A DNA stretch of 64,000 nt from an uncultured Myxococcales bacterium (lineage in GTDB: Bacteria > Myxococcota_A > Polyangia > Polyangiales > Polyangiaceae): assembly GCA_937872925.1 (NCBI GenBank), contig CALMUT010000087.1, positions 21,585 to 85,584 of the forward strand. Reading direction: 5' to 3'. A program made the position numbers and the translations under genes. Position 1 is the stretch's first letter, and each line of letters starts with the position of its first letter. The notes beneath the pieces are model-generated. The model searched no databases. It saw nothing but the letters and a program-made list of their open reading frames with translations, and had not been told where the DNA came from. Shown here piece after piece: positions 1 through 9,170 of this stretch.

Positions 1-553
1 CACTGACCAGCAGCACTGCGCCTAACTTGCGAGTGAATCCTGGACGCGCAAACTCCGCGGCTGCGACCTTGAGCCCGCGCAACAGGCCCATTCGGTCATT
101 GAGTTCCGCTTGAAGCGGCAGGTCAAAAATCGGATCCTGAAGAAAGGCCTTGGCGACTTTCTCAGGGGGGATGAAGCCGACGGCGAACAATCCTTCACCG
201 ACGACAGCGCGTCGAGCACACAATACGGCCTCACGAGATTCCTTGGCGGCAAGGTGATGCTCTGCGATCTGGAGCAGAGGCACGCGGACTTGATCGAGGA
301 ACGGTTTGAGGTTGGCCGAGGAAAGCGACGGGAGATGTGGCCCGTGCTGGCTGCCCGTGGCGGCAGCCCAATACGTCGCGCACAAGAGTGGAAGCGCACT
401 GGCTCTCCCGCGAACATCGTTCCCGCCGACCCGAAGGACCAGGTCGGGACCGCTGGTACTCACGGTGAACGGCAGCTCCCGCCAGTCGCTTGCCCCGAAG
501 GAAGCCTTCCACGCGCCAATCGCAGCTTTCAGTTCGCGCTTGAGGTTGGGCAC
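1..553 (-). CDS. Hypothetical protein, C-terminus beyond window
   Basis: An open minus-strand frame runs off the left edge and encodes at least 184 residues. The start chosen is a GTG at 553, preceded by AAGGGAG with a five-base spacer; a TAG lies further upstream in frame. The frame shows G/C-rich third positions typical of this genome, and the competing frames look unnatural. The visible part is a mixed soluble protein with no signal peptide, membrane segment or motif that I recognise. The middle (about residues 60-130) looks helical and ends with a PEKVAKAFLQD stretch. Coding status is fairly sure; function is unknown. Confidence 0.6.
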   Translation of the reverse strand, partial: MPNLKRELKAAIGAWKASFGASDWRELPFTVSTSGPDLVLRVGGNDVRGRASALPLLCATYWAAATGSQHGPHLPSLSSANLKPFLDQVRVPLLQIAEHHLAAKESREAVLCARRAVVGEGLFAVGFIPPEKVAKAFLQDPIFDLPLQAELNDRMGLLRGLKVAAAEFARPGFTRKLGAVLLVS

Positions 554-831
554 AAGGGCTCCCTTTTCGAGTTGGGGTCTGCGTGAATGCTACGCCGCGG
601 AGCGGTAACGTTGGATAGAAAAGCTTGTCGTGTCCAGCCGGTGCCCAAAAATCGTCGCGCCAAGCGTGTCCCCCACCCTTGCGCGGCCCTGCGGGAGGCG
701 AGAAGCTCACCGCCCTGAATTCGCAAAGGTGTCGATGACCGCCAAGAACTCTCCGATTCGGGCTGAGGGTTACCCCCAGGTTGCGAGTATCCTCGCAGCC
801 AACATCGGCAACCGCGCCATTGACCAGTCTT

Positions 832-2598
832 CTAGCGGCTTAGTCCCGCTTGCTCGACACGAGGTCGCTCGTCTCGAAGGATTTGGCCGAGTCTCTGCTT
901 GCGTTCGGACCACAGGATGTCTTTTTTTCGCGGCTTCTTTCGCTTCGAGCGATGCTCCCACTGGATGTCAGCGTGGGCTCGTCGGGAGCCGTAGCCTTGG
1001 CGCCACCAGCCGGCGCGGGGACTGGAGTGCCTCTCGGGAGTGGCAACTAACACCGTTGCCAATTGAGCGACGTGCACGCCCAGTTGCTCGGCGATGACCG
1101 TGAGATGCTCGCGATAGAGAACTAAGTCGTTGTTGACCCAGGCACGCATGTAGACGTCCGCTGCGCTGACCGGGTCACCGGCGGCGAGGCGCTCCTTGCC
1201 TTCGTTCCAGCGCATCGTCGGTGCGACGACGAACTGGTAGGCGCCTTTCAAGCTTTGAACGGCGTGCTCCAGGGCGCGCTTGCGCAACGCCGTGGTGCTG
1301 CTCGGTTTCCGGGTGTCGGCTGACGCGCGACCGGTGAAGGCGCGCCGCAATGTCCCGGTGGGCGCATTGACAACGACGGATCCGGAAATCGTCCAGGTGC
1401 GCAGGGTGTAGGGCCGCGTCTCGGCCACGCGCTGCGTTACGACCTTCTCTGAGGTCTGGGTGCGTTTGACCCACTCCACGCCTTGCGAGACAGGGATGTC
1501 GCGGCACTCGTAGGTGAAGTACACGTCGCTCGCGTTGCATGACTTCAGCGCGCCCCAGTAGCGTTCTTTCATCGCACCAGACCTGCAATAGAAAACTTGA
1601 TCGCACGTTTCCTGGTAGCGCGGCGGTTTGGCCACTGCATCGTAGTGGCTGCTGGAGACACGGACCCGCTTGGATCGCGGTACGTATATCGTTTCCGTGT
1701 GCCGCTCCGTCGACTCCTTGCAGGCCCCGATCTCGATCTCAACGTCCACCTTGCCGGCGGGTCCGCTGGAGGCCTGGCTTCCCAGCTCTTGGCGCAGCGC
1801 ACTGGCGCATGGCTGAGCCCCGCTGACTTTCGTGACTTGCATCGCGGGTACTGTCGAGTCCACGTGCGCCAGCTTGGCCAACTTCACTTTGGGGACCACA
1901 GCCCCGCCGGCAGCCGCCATTTCCGCGTGCGCCATCGCCAGCCCCGGGTAGGTCGACCACAGTGCCGCGGCGCGCTTGGCGTGTCCCGCCGCCTGCTCTG
2001 CGTCGACACCGACCAACCGGGACTTCTTGGACAAGAAGAACTTCAGCAAGGAGTGAGCAGACTCCGCGTCCCCGCTCTCAAGAGCGGCATCGATGGCTGG
2101 CTCGATCACCGGTTCCAGTAGATCCAACGGAAAGCGGTCGCCGCGAAACCTCTTTGTTTCGGCGAAAAGGACATGGACCAGCAGATCGGGGGCAGCGGCC
2201 GGCGTACGCCCCGCGGGCCCCAGAGTCTCGATCAGCGCGTCGGCGTACATCCCCCTCACCTCTGGGAACAGTCCCTCTGGCGGCACTGGCAGCTTGCGGT
2301 TGTATTGAGAAGGCTGCAGCAGCTTCGCCAGTAGTGGCAGCGCATGCGCTGGCGCCCCCGCCTCCAGCAGCGCCTTGGCTCTGACGAAGCTCGGCTCCAA
2401 CTCTTTGCGCGCCACGGCGAGAAAGCGCTGGTCGATCACCTCGCGCGTCTCGTCTGGCGCCGCCTTCTTGTAGAGGTCAATTGCAGCCGCGAACCGACCT
2501 GCCGCGAGCGCGTCGTCCCCTTTGGACAGGTATGCGCTGCCGCAGCCCGTCAACCCGAGTGCAAGAAGTGCATGGCACAGGGTCCGAACATCCAGCAT
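832..2598 (-). CDS. Large lipoprotein with TPR-like N-terminal half
   Basis: 588 residues. The N-terminus is a lipoprotein signal with lipobox LTGC (Cys about residue 19), so the mature protein should be membrane-anchored. Residues 25-230 are Ala/Leu-rich helical segments (GDDALAAGRFAAAIDLYKKAA) resembling TPR units. The middle (about 265-440) is beta-rich with several cysteines. A final helical repeat-like part contains GDPVSAADVYMRAW. The last 65 residues are very basic and Trp/Arg-rich. In that stretch another frame reads as a Pro/Ala linker (PVPAPAGG), so a frameshift near position 1035 is possible. No named family is recognised. Confidence 0.8.
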   Translation of the reverse strand: MLDVRTLCHALLALGLTGCGSAYLSKGDDALAAGRFAAAIDLYKKAAPDETREVIDQRFLAVARKELEPSFVRAKALLEAGAPAHALPLLAKLLQPSQYNRKLPVPPEGLFPEVRGMYADALIETLGPAGRTPAAAPDLLVHVLFAETKRFRGDRFPLDLLEPVIEPAIDAALESGDAESAHSLLKFFLSKKSRLVGVDAEQAAGHAKRAAALWSTYPGLAMAHAEMAAAGGAVVPKVKLAKLAHVDSTVPAMQVTKVSGAQPCASALRQELGSQASSGPAGKVDVEIEIGACKESTERHTETIYVPRSKRVRVSSSHYDAVAKPPRYQETCDQVFYCRSGAMKERYWGALKSCNASDVYFTYECRDIPVSQGVEWVKRTQTSEKVVTQRVAETRPYTLRTWTISGSVVVNAPTGTLRRAFTGRASADTRKPSSTTALRKRALEHAVQSLKGAYQFVVAPTMRWNEGKERLAAGDPVSAADVYMRAWVNNDLVLYREHLTVIAEQLGVHVAQLATVLVATPERHSSPRAGWWRQGYGSRRAHADIQWEHRSKRKKPRKKDILWSERKQRLGQILRDERPRVEQAGLSR

Positions 2599-2790
2599 CC
2601 CAGGATGCTACCCCCACACCCCCGTTCGAGAGAAGCGAGAGCGGGCGATCTTTCCCCGATTGGGCGCGGTATTGTTCCCTCATTCGTCCAGAGTTGCAAC
2701 GACATCGAAGCGGTCGAGTCCCCCTGCGGGTGAGACAGGATATGTCACACCTCGCGATGCGCGATGCGCGACGTGGGTGTAGGTTGGTGA

Positions 2791-3597
2791 GTGTCAATGC
2801 CTGCCGACAGCGCGAAGAAGCGTAGCGGCCCAAAGCGCCGGCGACGCCCACCGGCCGTCCTCCATACGGCTGCGCCATTCCTCATGGAGGCGACGGCAGA
2901 CTTCGACGCCGTCGATCGCTCGCGCCACCCCTTCAACGTGCGCGCGTTCTCACAGGGCATCGATCTAGACCTGAACGCAAGGGTGGTCTTCTTCGTGGGT
3001 GAAAACGGTAGCGGCAAGTCCACACTGCTGGAAGCAATCGCCGAACGCATCGGCTTCAATCCCGAAGGCGGCAATCGCGATCACCATCGCGCCACCTTCG
3101 GCGACCGCTCCGCTCTGGCCACCACGCTGCGGCTTTCGTGGTCGCGCAAGGTGGTGGAAGGCTTTTTTCTCCGCGCCGAGAGCTTCTACAACTTCGCGAC
3201 GTACATCGATGAGGTCTCCGATTTGCGCGCCTACGGCGGAAAGTCCCTGCACGCGCAGTCCCACGGCGAATCGTTTCTGGCACTGTTCGACAATCGCTTC
3301 GAGCAAGGGCTGTACATCTTGGACGAACCAGAAGCCGCGCTTTCGCCCCAGCGCCAGCTCTCGCTGCTGAAGATCATTCACGACCTAGAAACGCCGGGGC
3401 ACGCCCAGTTCCTGATCTCGACCCATTCCCCCATCCTGCTCGCCTACCCCGGCGCCCGTCTCTACAGCACGGACGGTGACACCATCCGACCCGTCACGTA
3501 CGAGGAGACGGCGCACTACCTCGTGACGCGCGCGTTCTTGGAAGCACCGGAGCGGTTCTTCAAGCACTTGTTTCGGGACGAGGCGGTCGAAGAGTAG
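2791..3597 (+). CDS. AAA/ABC-type ATPase (COG3910-like predicted ATPase)
   Basis: 268 residues, soluble. It has a complete ABC-type ATPase set: Walker A GENGSGKST (about 70-78), a signature-like SHGES (157-161), Walker B LYILDEPEA (174-182) and a switch histidine in STHSPI (about 210-215). The size and the absence of transmembrane segments fit the stand-alone predicted ATPases of the AAA_21/AAA_23 kind rather than a transporter subunit. The N-terminal 20 residues are strongly basic. The start is GTG 2791 or ATG 2797; the two cannot be separated here. It stands alone between oppositely oriented or distant genes, so the process it serves cannot be read from context. Confidence 0.85.
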   Translation: MSMPADSAKKRSGPKRRRRPPAVLHTAAPFLMEATADFDAVDRSRHPFNVRAFSQGIDLDLNARVVFFVGENGSGKSTLLEAIAERIGFNPEGGNRDHHRATFGDRSALATTLRLSWSRKVVEGFFLRAESFYNFATYIDEVSDLRAYGGKSLHAQSHGESFLALFDNRFEQGLYILDEPEAALSPQRQLSLLKIIHDLETPGHAQFLISTHSPILLAYPGARLYSTDGDTIRPVTYEETAHYLVTRAFLEAPERFFKHLFRDEAVEE

Positions 3598-3873
3598 GTC
3601 CTTCGTGGCCGCGCTTGGTCCGAATCCACAGCGAGTGCCCCGTCGGCAATTCCGTCGCTTTCGCGCGATAAAAAGTCCGCGCCGCCCGTGTCTTCGTCGA
3701 CCACCGCGTCGTCCTTGGATGCGCGCCGGTGCACCTAGGTCCCCTACCTCACTTCACCGACTCGCCCGCATCCCCGTGTCTCCCGTGGGCCGGCGAGTCC
3801 GCACTTCCAATGGTGCCCGCTGCCGCCCAGAACGGGCTGGCGCCTGGCTCGGTACGGTGCCAACGTTGGGTAC

Positions 3874-4278
3874 ATGCTGTGGTTGAAGCGCGCACTGACA
3901 TTGGCGGCGATCGCGGCGTGTTCAGGCTGCGGGTCAGACGAACCGCGGCCACAGGCGGAGGCCGGGGGGGCCGCAGCGGTAGACAGCGGGGAAGGTGGAT
4001 CCGCGAGCTGCGCAGCGCTGGATGAAGAGTCCTGCAAGAAGGCTCAAGCCACCGGACACTGCGCGCCAACCTATGGGTGGAAGGTGCCAGGCGGAGCAAA
4101 GGAGTATGCGGGCTGCACCGAGGAGCTCGCGTGCGATCTGGTGATATCCTGTGGCGTGAGCCCGGCCGGCGAGTGCTGGAAGTTCCCAGATAGCTGTGTG
4201 CCAAGTGGTTGGAGTGCGATATTCGAGTGCTACCAGGGTCCCCCTGCGTGCGACGAGGCGCTGGACGGCGGCTCCTAG
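3874..4278 (+). CDS. Small Cys-rich lipoprotein
   Basis: 134 residues. It has a short hydrophobic N-terminus with lipobox SGCG (Cys about 19), then an acidic Ala/Gly linker and a compact domain with about ten cysteines (SCAALDEESCKKA, ECWKFPDSC, FECYQGPPAC). These probably form disulfides in the periplasm or at the cell surface. It is of the small secreted Cys-rich lipoprotein type found repeatedly in this window. No function is recognised. About 275 bases upstream hold no convincing gene. Confidence 0.7.
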   Translation: MLWLKRALTLAAIAACSGCGSDEPRPQAEAGGAAAVDSGEGGSASCAALDEESCKKAQATGHCAPTYGWKVPGGAKEYAGCTEELACDLVISCGVSPAGECWKFPDSCVPSGWSAIFECYQGPPACDEALDGGS

Positions 4279-4744
4279 ATCCCCGCGCGGCAGCGGCGCG
4301 TGTGCTGGCCGCGCAACAGGAGAGCGCCTCCGTCATCCGAAGGCGCGGATCTGCAACGGCGTCTCTCCATGCCTCCAGCGTCGCCCAGCCGACCGCCGCT
4401 AGCAACGGCGGTCACGGCGCGCTAGACGGGGAGAGCACGCTGCGACAACTGCAGACCTCATGACATGAACACGGACACATCTCCCGATCGCAGCGGACCC
4501 CAACCGCGCTTCCGCTACCAATCCGAGCGTCACGCACCGGGATACGCCAAAGACGTCCGCGAGCATCGGTGTGGACTTCCGGCCCATGAGGCAGAGATCA
4601 CGGCGTCCGACGCGGTCTAACGGCCAAGGTCGGCCTCACCTTCGTGCCAAGCAAGTCCAAAGGCTTCGGGCAATGCGGCCGGCGATTTCGGTCAAGGCTT
4701 ACTGCAACTGCGAACGGACGCAGCGCAATTCGCCAACGCGTGGT

Positions 4745-4858
4745 CTATCGAGATAAAACGCTCAGAAAAGTGAGCATTCGGTGGACATACGCGCGCATGC
4801 CAGGAAATTGATCACGTTCGTGATCATTTTGGCGACATAGATGCGGGGGCTTGCGCGG
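4745..4858. repeat. Palindrome-bearing dispersed repeat, copy A
   Basis: This aligns without gaps to 5057-5170 at high but imperfect identity. It contains two dyads: GCTCA-GAAAAG-TGAGC (4760-4775) and TGATCACG-TT-CGTGATCA (4809-4826). They are followed by a conserved stretch ending in ATAGATGCGGGGG. The spacing between the dyads is 49 bases in both copies. Confidence 0.85.
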
Positions 4859-4892
4859 CCCCCCCCTGCGGCCCCTGATGCCCCGACGCGCT

Positions 4893-5017
4893 GTGCACAC
4901 TGATGACGCGACGCGCTCGGACGGCGCCACGCACTCGGACGACCCCACGCACACTGACGACACGACGCACACTGACGACCCCACGCACACGGACGCGCCA
5001 CGCGCTCGGACGGCGCG
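4893..5017. repeat. 18-bp tandem array, about seven units
   Basis: Units begin at 4893, 4911, 4929, 4947, 4965, 4983 and 5000, with a core close to ACGCACACTGACGACCCC. One unit is 17 bp. On the plus strand this would read as hexapeptides such as THTDDP, but no credible start or flanking coding sequence exists. It is therefore treated as non-coding satellite-like DNA. Confidence 0.8.
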
Positions 5018-5056
5018 ACGCACCGCCAGATGGCTCGACCCGCGCCGGCGCGGGAT

Positions 5057-5170
5057 CTATCTCGGCAAAGTGCTCAGAAAAGTGAGCATTTGGCGGACAT
5101 ACGCGCGCAAGCCCGGAATTTGATCACGTTTGTGATCATTTTGGCGACATAGATGCGGGGGCCCGCGCGG
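5057..5170. repeat. Palindrome-bearing dispersed repeat, copy B
   Basis: This is the second copy of 4745-4858, in the same orientation 312 bp downstream. The dyads are TGCTCA-GAAAAG-TGAGCA (5071-5088) and TGATCAC-GTTT-GTGATCA (5121-5138). Both inverted repeats survive the divergence between copies. It could be a MITE-like element, a transposon end or an operator-like site; nothing here decides between these. Confidence 0.85.
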
Positions 5171-5271
5171 ACACTCTGCCCCCTGACGACGCGGAGCACG
5201 TTCGCCACCGCGCAACCAACATGTGGACGACGTAGACGCCGTCGGCCAGGCCAACAACAGTCGCCGCGGCG

Positions 5272-5538
5272 CTATTCGACAAGTTCGGCTTCGCTCAACA
5301 GCGACTTGGCCAAGGACTCCAGACCACTCTTGCCTAGGGTATCCGAGCGCGGAACGGTGGCGATCACGTAGCTCATGGCGCGCTCCAGGTTGTCTCGGCC
5401 TGGGTACGGACGCAGATCAATGCGTCGCCGCAAGGCGCGGGCACGCGCGGGCGCGGGAGTGGGCGCGTGCTCTGAGAGCGTGCGCTCTAGCTGGTTTTCC
5501 GGAAAAGCGAACATTTCGGCGCGCGACAGGATCGGCAT
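5272..5538 (-). CDS. Hypothetical protein downstream of the pilQ terminator array
   Basis: From ATG 5538 the frame encodes about 88 residues with natural composition and G/C-ending codons, ending in EAELVE. The open frame continues upstream to 5682, but that part is repeat-array sequence, so the ATG is preferred. It lacks a clear ribosome binding site. It could be the surviving C-terminus of a longer gene cut by the array. No family is recognised. Confidence 0.4.
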   Translation of the reverse strand: MPILSRAEMFAFPENQLERTLSEHAPTPAPARARALRRRIDLRPYPGRDNLERAMSYVIATVPRSDTLGKSGLESLAKSLLSEAELVE

Positions 5539-5570
5539 GGGACGGAATTGATATCCCGCAGTCGCACACG

Positions 5571-5990
5571 TGGCCAAAAATTGAGTAAGCCACCCGAAGG
5601 CGGCTTGGCTCCTCATGTCCAGAACACTGCGGCGATGACTAGCGGTCGAGCGCTTCCCCACACGCGGCCAAAGACTGAGCAAACCTCCCGAAGGCGGCCT
5701 GGCTCGTCATGTCTGGAGCACTGCGGCGATGACTAGCGGTCGAGCGCTTCCCCACACGCGGCCAAAAACTGAGCAAGCCACCAGAAGGCGGCCTGGCTCC
5801 TCATGTCCAGAACACATGCCGGTCACGGTGCCGACAGCCAACCCAGCGGCGCCAACCCCACTGCGGCGAAGACTAGCGGCCGAGTGCTTCCGCGCGTGGC
5901 CAAAAATTGAGCAAGGCCACCCGAAGGCGGCCTGGCTCGTCATGTCGGAAACGCTGCGGCGAAGACTAGCGGCCGAGTGCTTCCGCGCGG
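5571..5990. repeat. Four-unit 94-bp tandem array made of the pilQ 3' end and its terminator
   Basis: Units start at 5571, 5665, 5759 and 5897; the third carries a 44-bp insertion. Each unit, read on the minus strand, holds a version of the last eight pilQ codons with the stop, about 35 bases of trailer, a GC hairpin with mostly a TTCG loop, and a T-rich tract. The unit next to pilQ still serves as the true gene end. The stem stays pairable in all units despite base changes. Confidence 0.85.
5902..5933 (-). terminator. Rho-independent terminator of pilQ
   Basis: On the minus strand the stem AGGCCGCC-TTCG-GGTGGCCT (5933-5914, with one G-T wobble) is followed by TGCTCAATTTTT. It lies 33 bases after the pilQ stop. 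Three further related hairpins follow in the tandem array. Confidence 0.8.
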
Positions 5991-8278
5991 TTGACGATGC
6001 GCGGGGTGAGGAAGATCACCAACTCGCCGCGGCTGTCGCTGGCGCGGCGCCGCTGGAACAAGAGCCCGATCAGTGGGATATCCCCGAAGAAGGGCACCTG
6101 GTCGAGGTTGCGACCCGTGTTGCGCGTGAAGATGCCGCCGATGACTGCGGTGTGGCCATCCATCACGAGCAGGTTGGTCTCGGCCTCGCGCTTCAGGATC
6201 GTCGGATCGCCTCGAGCGGACGTTTGGTTGAAGTCGGGCTCGTCGCGGTTGATCTTGACCTTCATGCTGACGCTGCCGTCCGCCGTCACGTGCGGGCGTA
6301 CCAGAAGCTGCAGCTTGGCCTCTTGGAAGGTGGTCTGCACACCCTGCGCGCTGATCTGAGAGAACGGGATCAACGTGCCTTGGGAAATGCGCGCTTCGTG
6401 GTTGTCCAGGGTCAGGATGCGCGGGCTAGACAGAATGCGCAGCATACCGCTGGACTCTGCCGCGGAAAGGCGCACCGCCAAGTTGATGGTGTTGTCGATG
6501 GAGCCGAAGGAAAGTCCGATGGCGCCACCTTGGCCGGTACCGACGGTCGCCGGCAGGTTGACTGCAAAGTTCGGGTTTTGAACCGTATTCGAAAAGGGCG
6601 ACAAACCCGCCGTGGGCGTGTTCGTGTCGCTCGCGCCGCCGACGACGCCGACGGAGTTCGGGAACACCAGGCCCGTTGGGTTGCCCGTAGCGGACGAGAA
6701 CGTGGCGTCTCCGCCCCACTGAATACCAACGTCGCGCAGGTAGCGACTCGTCGCCTCGACGATACGTGCTTCAACTAGCACCTGAGGGGTCTGCGTATCG
6801 AGTGATCGCGTGAGTTCCTCGATTTGGTTCAGGTTGCCCGCGACGTCCCGCACGATCATGACGTTGGTGCGTTCGTCGACGGCGATGGATCCGCGCTCAC
6901 TGAGCAAATCCTTTGCGCGTGCCTGGATGTCCCCAGCGTTGGCGTAGCTGACCGGGATCAGTCGCGTCTCGATAGGGGCGAGCTGCATTTCCTGCTTGCG
7001 CCGCGCGATGGCCATTTCTCGCTCTTTTTCGAGATCTGCCAAAGGCGCCACGCGAATCATGTTGCCTTGGCGCACCATGCCCAGGCTCTTCGCCTGCAGC
7101 ACGATGTCGAGCGCCTGGTCCCAGGGCACGTTGCGCATCCGGATCGTGACGGTACCGCTGACGTTGTCCGCGGTGACGATGTTCACGCGGCCCACGTCTG
7201 CGATCAGCCGCAGTACGTTGTGGATGTCGGCGTCTTTCAAATCCAGGTCGATACGACGCCCCGTGAAGCCGCGACGCTGTCCGAGCACAGCGTTCGATAC
7301 ACCGGCTGCTTCGTCGGCCTGCGCAACCTTCTCGGCCACACCCGCGGGAAATCCATCATGCACTTTGGGCACATCCGCATAGTCCGTTTCAACGTGCACG
7401 GTGCGCGTCTTGCGAGCAATACCGCCGTCGCGCCCTACTCCCGTCACCGTGGACGGCAACGAACCGGGTTCGTAGAACGACCACACTAGGCTGTTGCCGC
7501 GACGCTGCAGGCGCGCCTCGGATTTCTCCGCGTCGACCTCGATGACAACTTGTTGCTTCTTCTTGTCCAGCACGTAGCTGGAGATTGCCTTGACGCGGCC
7601 GCCGAATGCGGTGGTGTCCAAGGTGCGCGTCAAAGCGGCGGGCAAGCTGGCAGACGAGAGCAGAAGCCGGATCCGACCCGTCGAAGTTCGCTCCTGGGAG
7701 TATTGAGTGGATTCGGAAAGCTCGACAATGACTTTGTCTTCGCTAGCCGAGTGCTCGAAGCGAACGTCGGAGACTCGCGCGACGCCCGTGACACCCTCGG
7801 CCGGGGCGGCAGCGCGTTTGCGAATTCGCTTCTTCTGCATCACCCCAAGAGGACCGGGCTCGAAATCCAGAACCAGCTTGTCGCCTTCAACTCGAACGGC
7901 GTAGCTGGCGTCTTTCAGCAAGGTCACCATCAGGCGGGTTGTCTTGCCCGCCGGCGTGTTGAAGGTTTGCGTCATGACGCCGCCCACCACCCCGGCCGAC
8001 TTGGTAATCGCGCTCTTTGCGCCTTTCACCGCCGTGCCGGGCACGTCTACGATCAAACGCCGGCGCTTGATGTCGAGGCGGGCTGTGTACGTCGGCGTCG
8101 ACGTAAAGCTCATCTCGACCCGAGCAGCTCCGTCGTCGCCCGTAGCACTCAGCTCCAAGCTGGTGGCGTAGCGTTGCGCCGGTGCGCCCGCCGCAGAAGC
8201 GGCAGAAGCGGGCAAAAATACTGAAAGTGCGAGCCCTATCGCGAGCGTACTTGTGAATCGGGCCGAGCTAAACCGCAT
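5966..8278 (-). CDS. pilQ: Type IV pilus secretin PilQ
   Basis: 770 residues from ATG 8278, which has GGAGA eight bases upstream and opens a clean signal peptide; the frame extends further upstream without support. PilQ forms the outer-membrane channel through which the pilus passes. Two AMIN-like regions (about 35-150 and 165-275) probably bind peptidoglycan. N0/STN (about 335-430) and N1 (about 432-515) domains follow. The secretin core (about 520-765) contains the typical VPFFGDIPLIGLLFQ motif and ends in a conserved FLTPRIV. It is the last gene of the pilMNOP cluster, 259 bp after pilP, so it may also have its own promoter. Its last codons are duplicated downstream in a tandem array. Confidence 0.97.
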   Translation of the reverse strand: MRFSSARFTSTLAIGLALSVFLPASAASAAGAPAQRYATSLELSATGDDGAARVEMSFTSTPTYTARLDIKRRRLIVDVPGTAVKGAKSAITKSAGVVGGVMTQTFNTPAGKTTRLMVTLLKDASYAVRVEGDKLVLDFEPGPLGVMQKKRIRKRAAAPAEGVTGVARVSDVRFEHSASEDKVIVELSESTQYSQERTSTGRIRLLLSSASLPAALTRTLDTTAFGGRVKAISSYVLDKKKQQVVIEVDAEKSEARLQRRGNSLVWSFYEPGSLPSTVTGVGRDGGIARKTRTVHVETDYADVPKVHDGFPAGVAEKVAQADEAAGVSNAVLGQRRGFTGRRIDLDLKDADIHNVLRLIADVGRVNIVTADNVSGTVTIRMRNVPWDQALDIVLQAKSLGMVRQGNMIRVAPLADLEKEREMAIARRKQEMQLAPIETRLIPVSYANAGDIQARAKDLLSERGSIAVDERTNVMIVRDVAGNLNQIEELTRSLDTQTPQVLVEARIVEATSRYLRDVGIQWGGDATFSSATGNPTGLVFPNSVGVVGGASDTNTPTAGLSPFSNTVQNPNFAVNLPATVGTGQGGAIGLSFGSIDNTINLAVRLSAAESSGMLRILSSPRILTLDNHEARISQGTLIPFSQISAQGVQTTFQEAKLQLLVRPHVTADGSVSMKVKINRDEPDFNQTSARGDPTILKREAETNLLVMDGHTAVIGGIFTRNTGRNLDQVPFFGDIPLIGLLFQRRRASDSRGELVIFLTPRIVNRAEALGR

Positions 8279-8537
8279 GGTTTGTCTCCGATTTCGAACG
8301 CGACGAAACCCTTTCCCGCCGAGCCGAACTCTTCGTACTGGCATCCTATGCGTGGCCGCGGATTCGGCACAAAAAACGGGCACAACTTTGTTGCGCTTAC
8401 TGAAGCCACGAGGCCGGAGCTCGCACGTCGGGACTCCAGGCAGCGCACCCGAGCGCCGAGCGCAAGTCCGCGAAGGGACGCTCTAGCGCCCCGCCAGGTT
8501 CCAGCGACCGCTCCAGGCTTCCCAGCCTGCCGCCGCC

Positions 8538-9170
8538 TCAGCCGCCGGAGACGATGGTGCCTTCAGGCCGCAGCGGGATCACGCGAGTTTGACTCGGCAC
8601 ATCAGGGTTCTGCGGGTCTTCGCGGATCAGGACCACGTCCCCGTCGCGAATACGATCGACCCGCCAGTTGATCTCATAGGCCGCGCCGGAACCGCTGCCC
8701 GCGGCCACTACCTCGGGTCGGCCGATGAACTGACCGCGGACGATCACGTGTCCCTTGCCAGTTGGGTCCACCAGCATCGCCTTGGCGGGGTGGATGCCCG
8801 TGACAATACCCACGAGCTTCAGCTCGTCGACTGCGTATTGATCCAAAACCACTTCGCGTTGGCTCTTGGCGCGTCCCTTCGTCTCGTCCACGAACGTATT
8901 CGCGTAAGAACGGAAGGGATCCCGGCTGCGTTCGCTCTCGGCAAACTCCGCCTCCTGAAAGTCGATCTTCGGCGGCGCTTCATCCGCGCCGTCGGCGCCC
9001 GCATCTCCAGCTCGGGCCGCGTTTGGCGCGGTGGCCCCCGGGCTGCCAGGCGGTGCCGCGCCGGGAACCCCTGAAGCGGCCGGAGCAGGCGGGTTCACAG
9101 GTTCCTCGCATCCTGGCAGCAGCGACACGCTCGCGCAAAGCAGCACAGACAAGCTAAGGAGTTTGGTCAT
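8538..9170 (-). CDS. pilP: Type IV pilus assembly lipoprotein PilP
   Basis: 210 residues. The lipobox LPGC is near residue 20. A Pro/Ala/Gly-rich linker follows (about 25-65), then the PilP beta-domain (about 90-210, with LDQYAVDELKLVGIV and GHVIVRGQFIG). PilP connects the inner-membrane PilNO dimer to the PilQ secretin in the periplasm. The start ATG overlaps the pilO stop (ATGA, 9167-9170), indicating translational coupling. The length and domain match the family. Confidence 0.95.
   Translation of the reverse strand: MTKLLSLSVLLCASVSLLPGCEEPVNPPAPAASGVPGAAPPGSPGATAPNAARAGDAGADGADEAPPKIDFQEAEFAESERSRDPFRSYANTFVDETKGRAKSQREVVLDQYAVDELKLVGIVTGIHPAKAMLVDPTGKGHVIVRGQFIGRPEVVAAGSGSGAAYEINWRVDRIRDGDVVLIREDPQNPDVPSQTRVIPLRPEGTIVSGG

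Larger units (their letters stand above)
4279..5271. other. About 1 kb without a convincing gene
   Basis: No reading frame in this stretch has plausible protein character. It contains two 114-bp repeats (4745-4858 and 5057-5170) and an 18-bp tandem array between them, annotated separately. The left half (4279-4740) shows nothing that I can identify. Confidence 0.6.

Noticed and set aside
4851..5123. Small protein with THTDDP hexapeptide repeats
   Set aside because: Coding potential is explained by the 18-bp DNA satellite; no ribosome binding site and no conserved flanking domain.
5729..6778. Plus-strand ORF of 349 codons
   Set aside because: It covers the repeat array and is antisense to pilQ; composition mirrors the real gene on the other strand.
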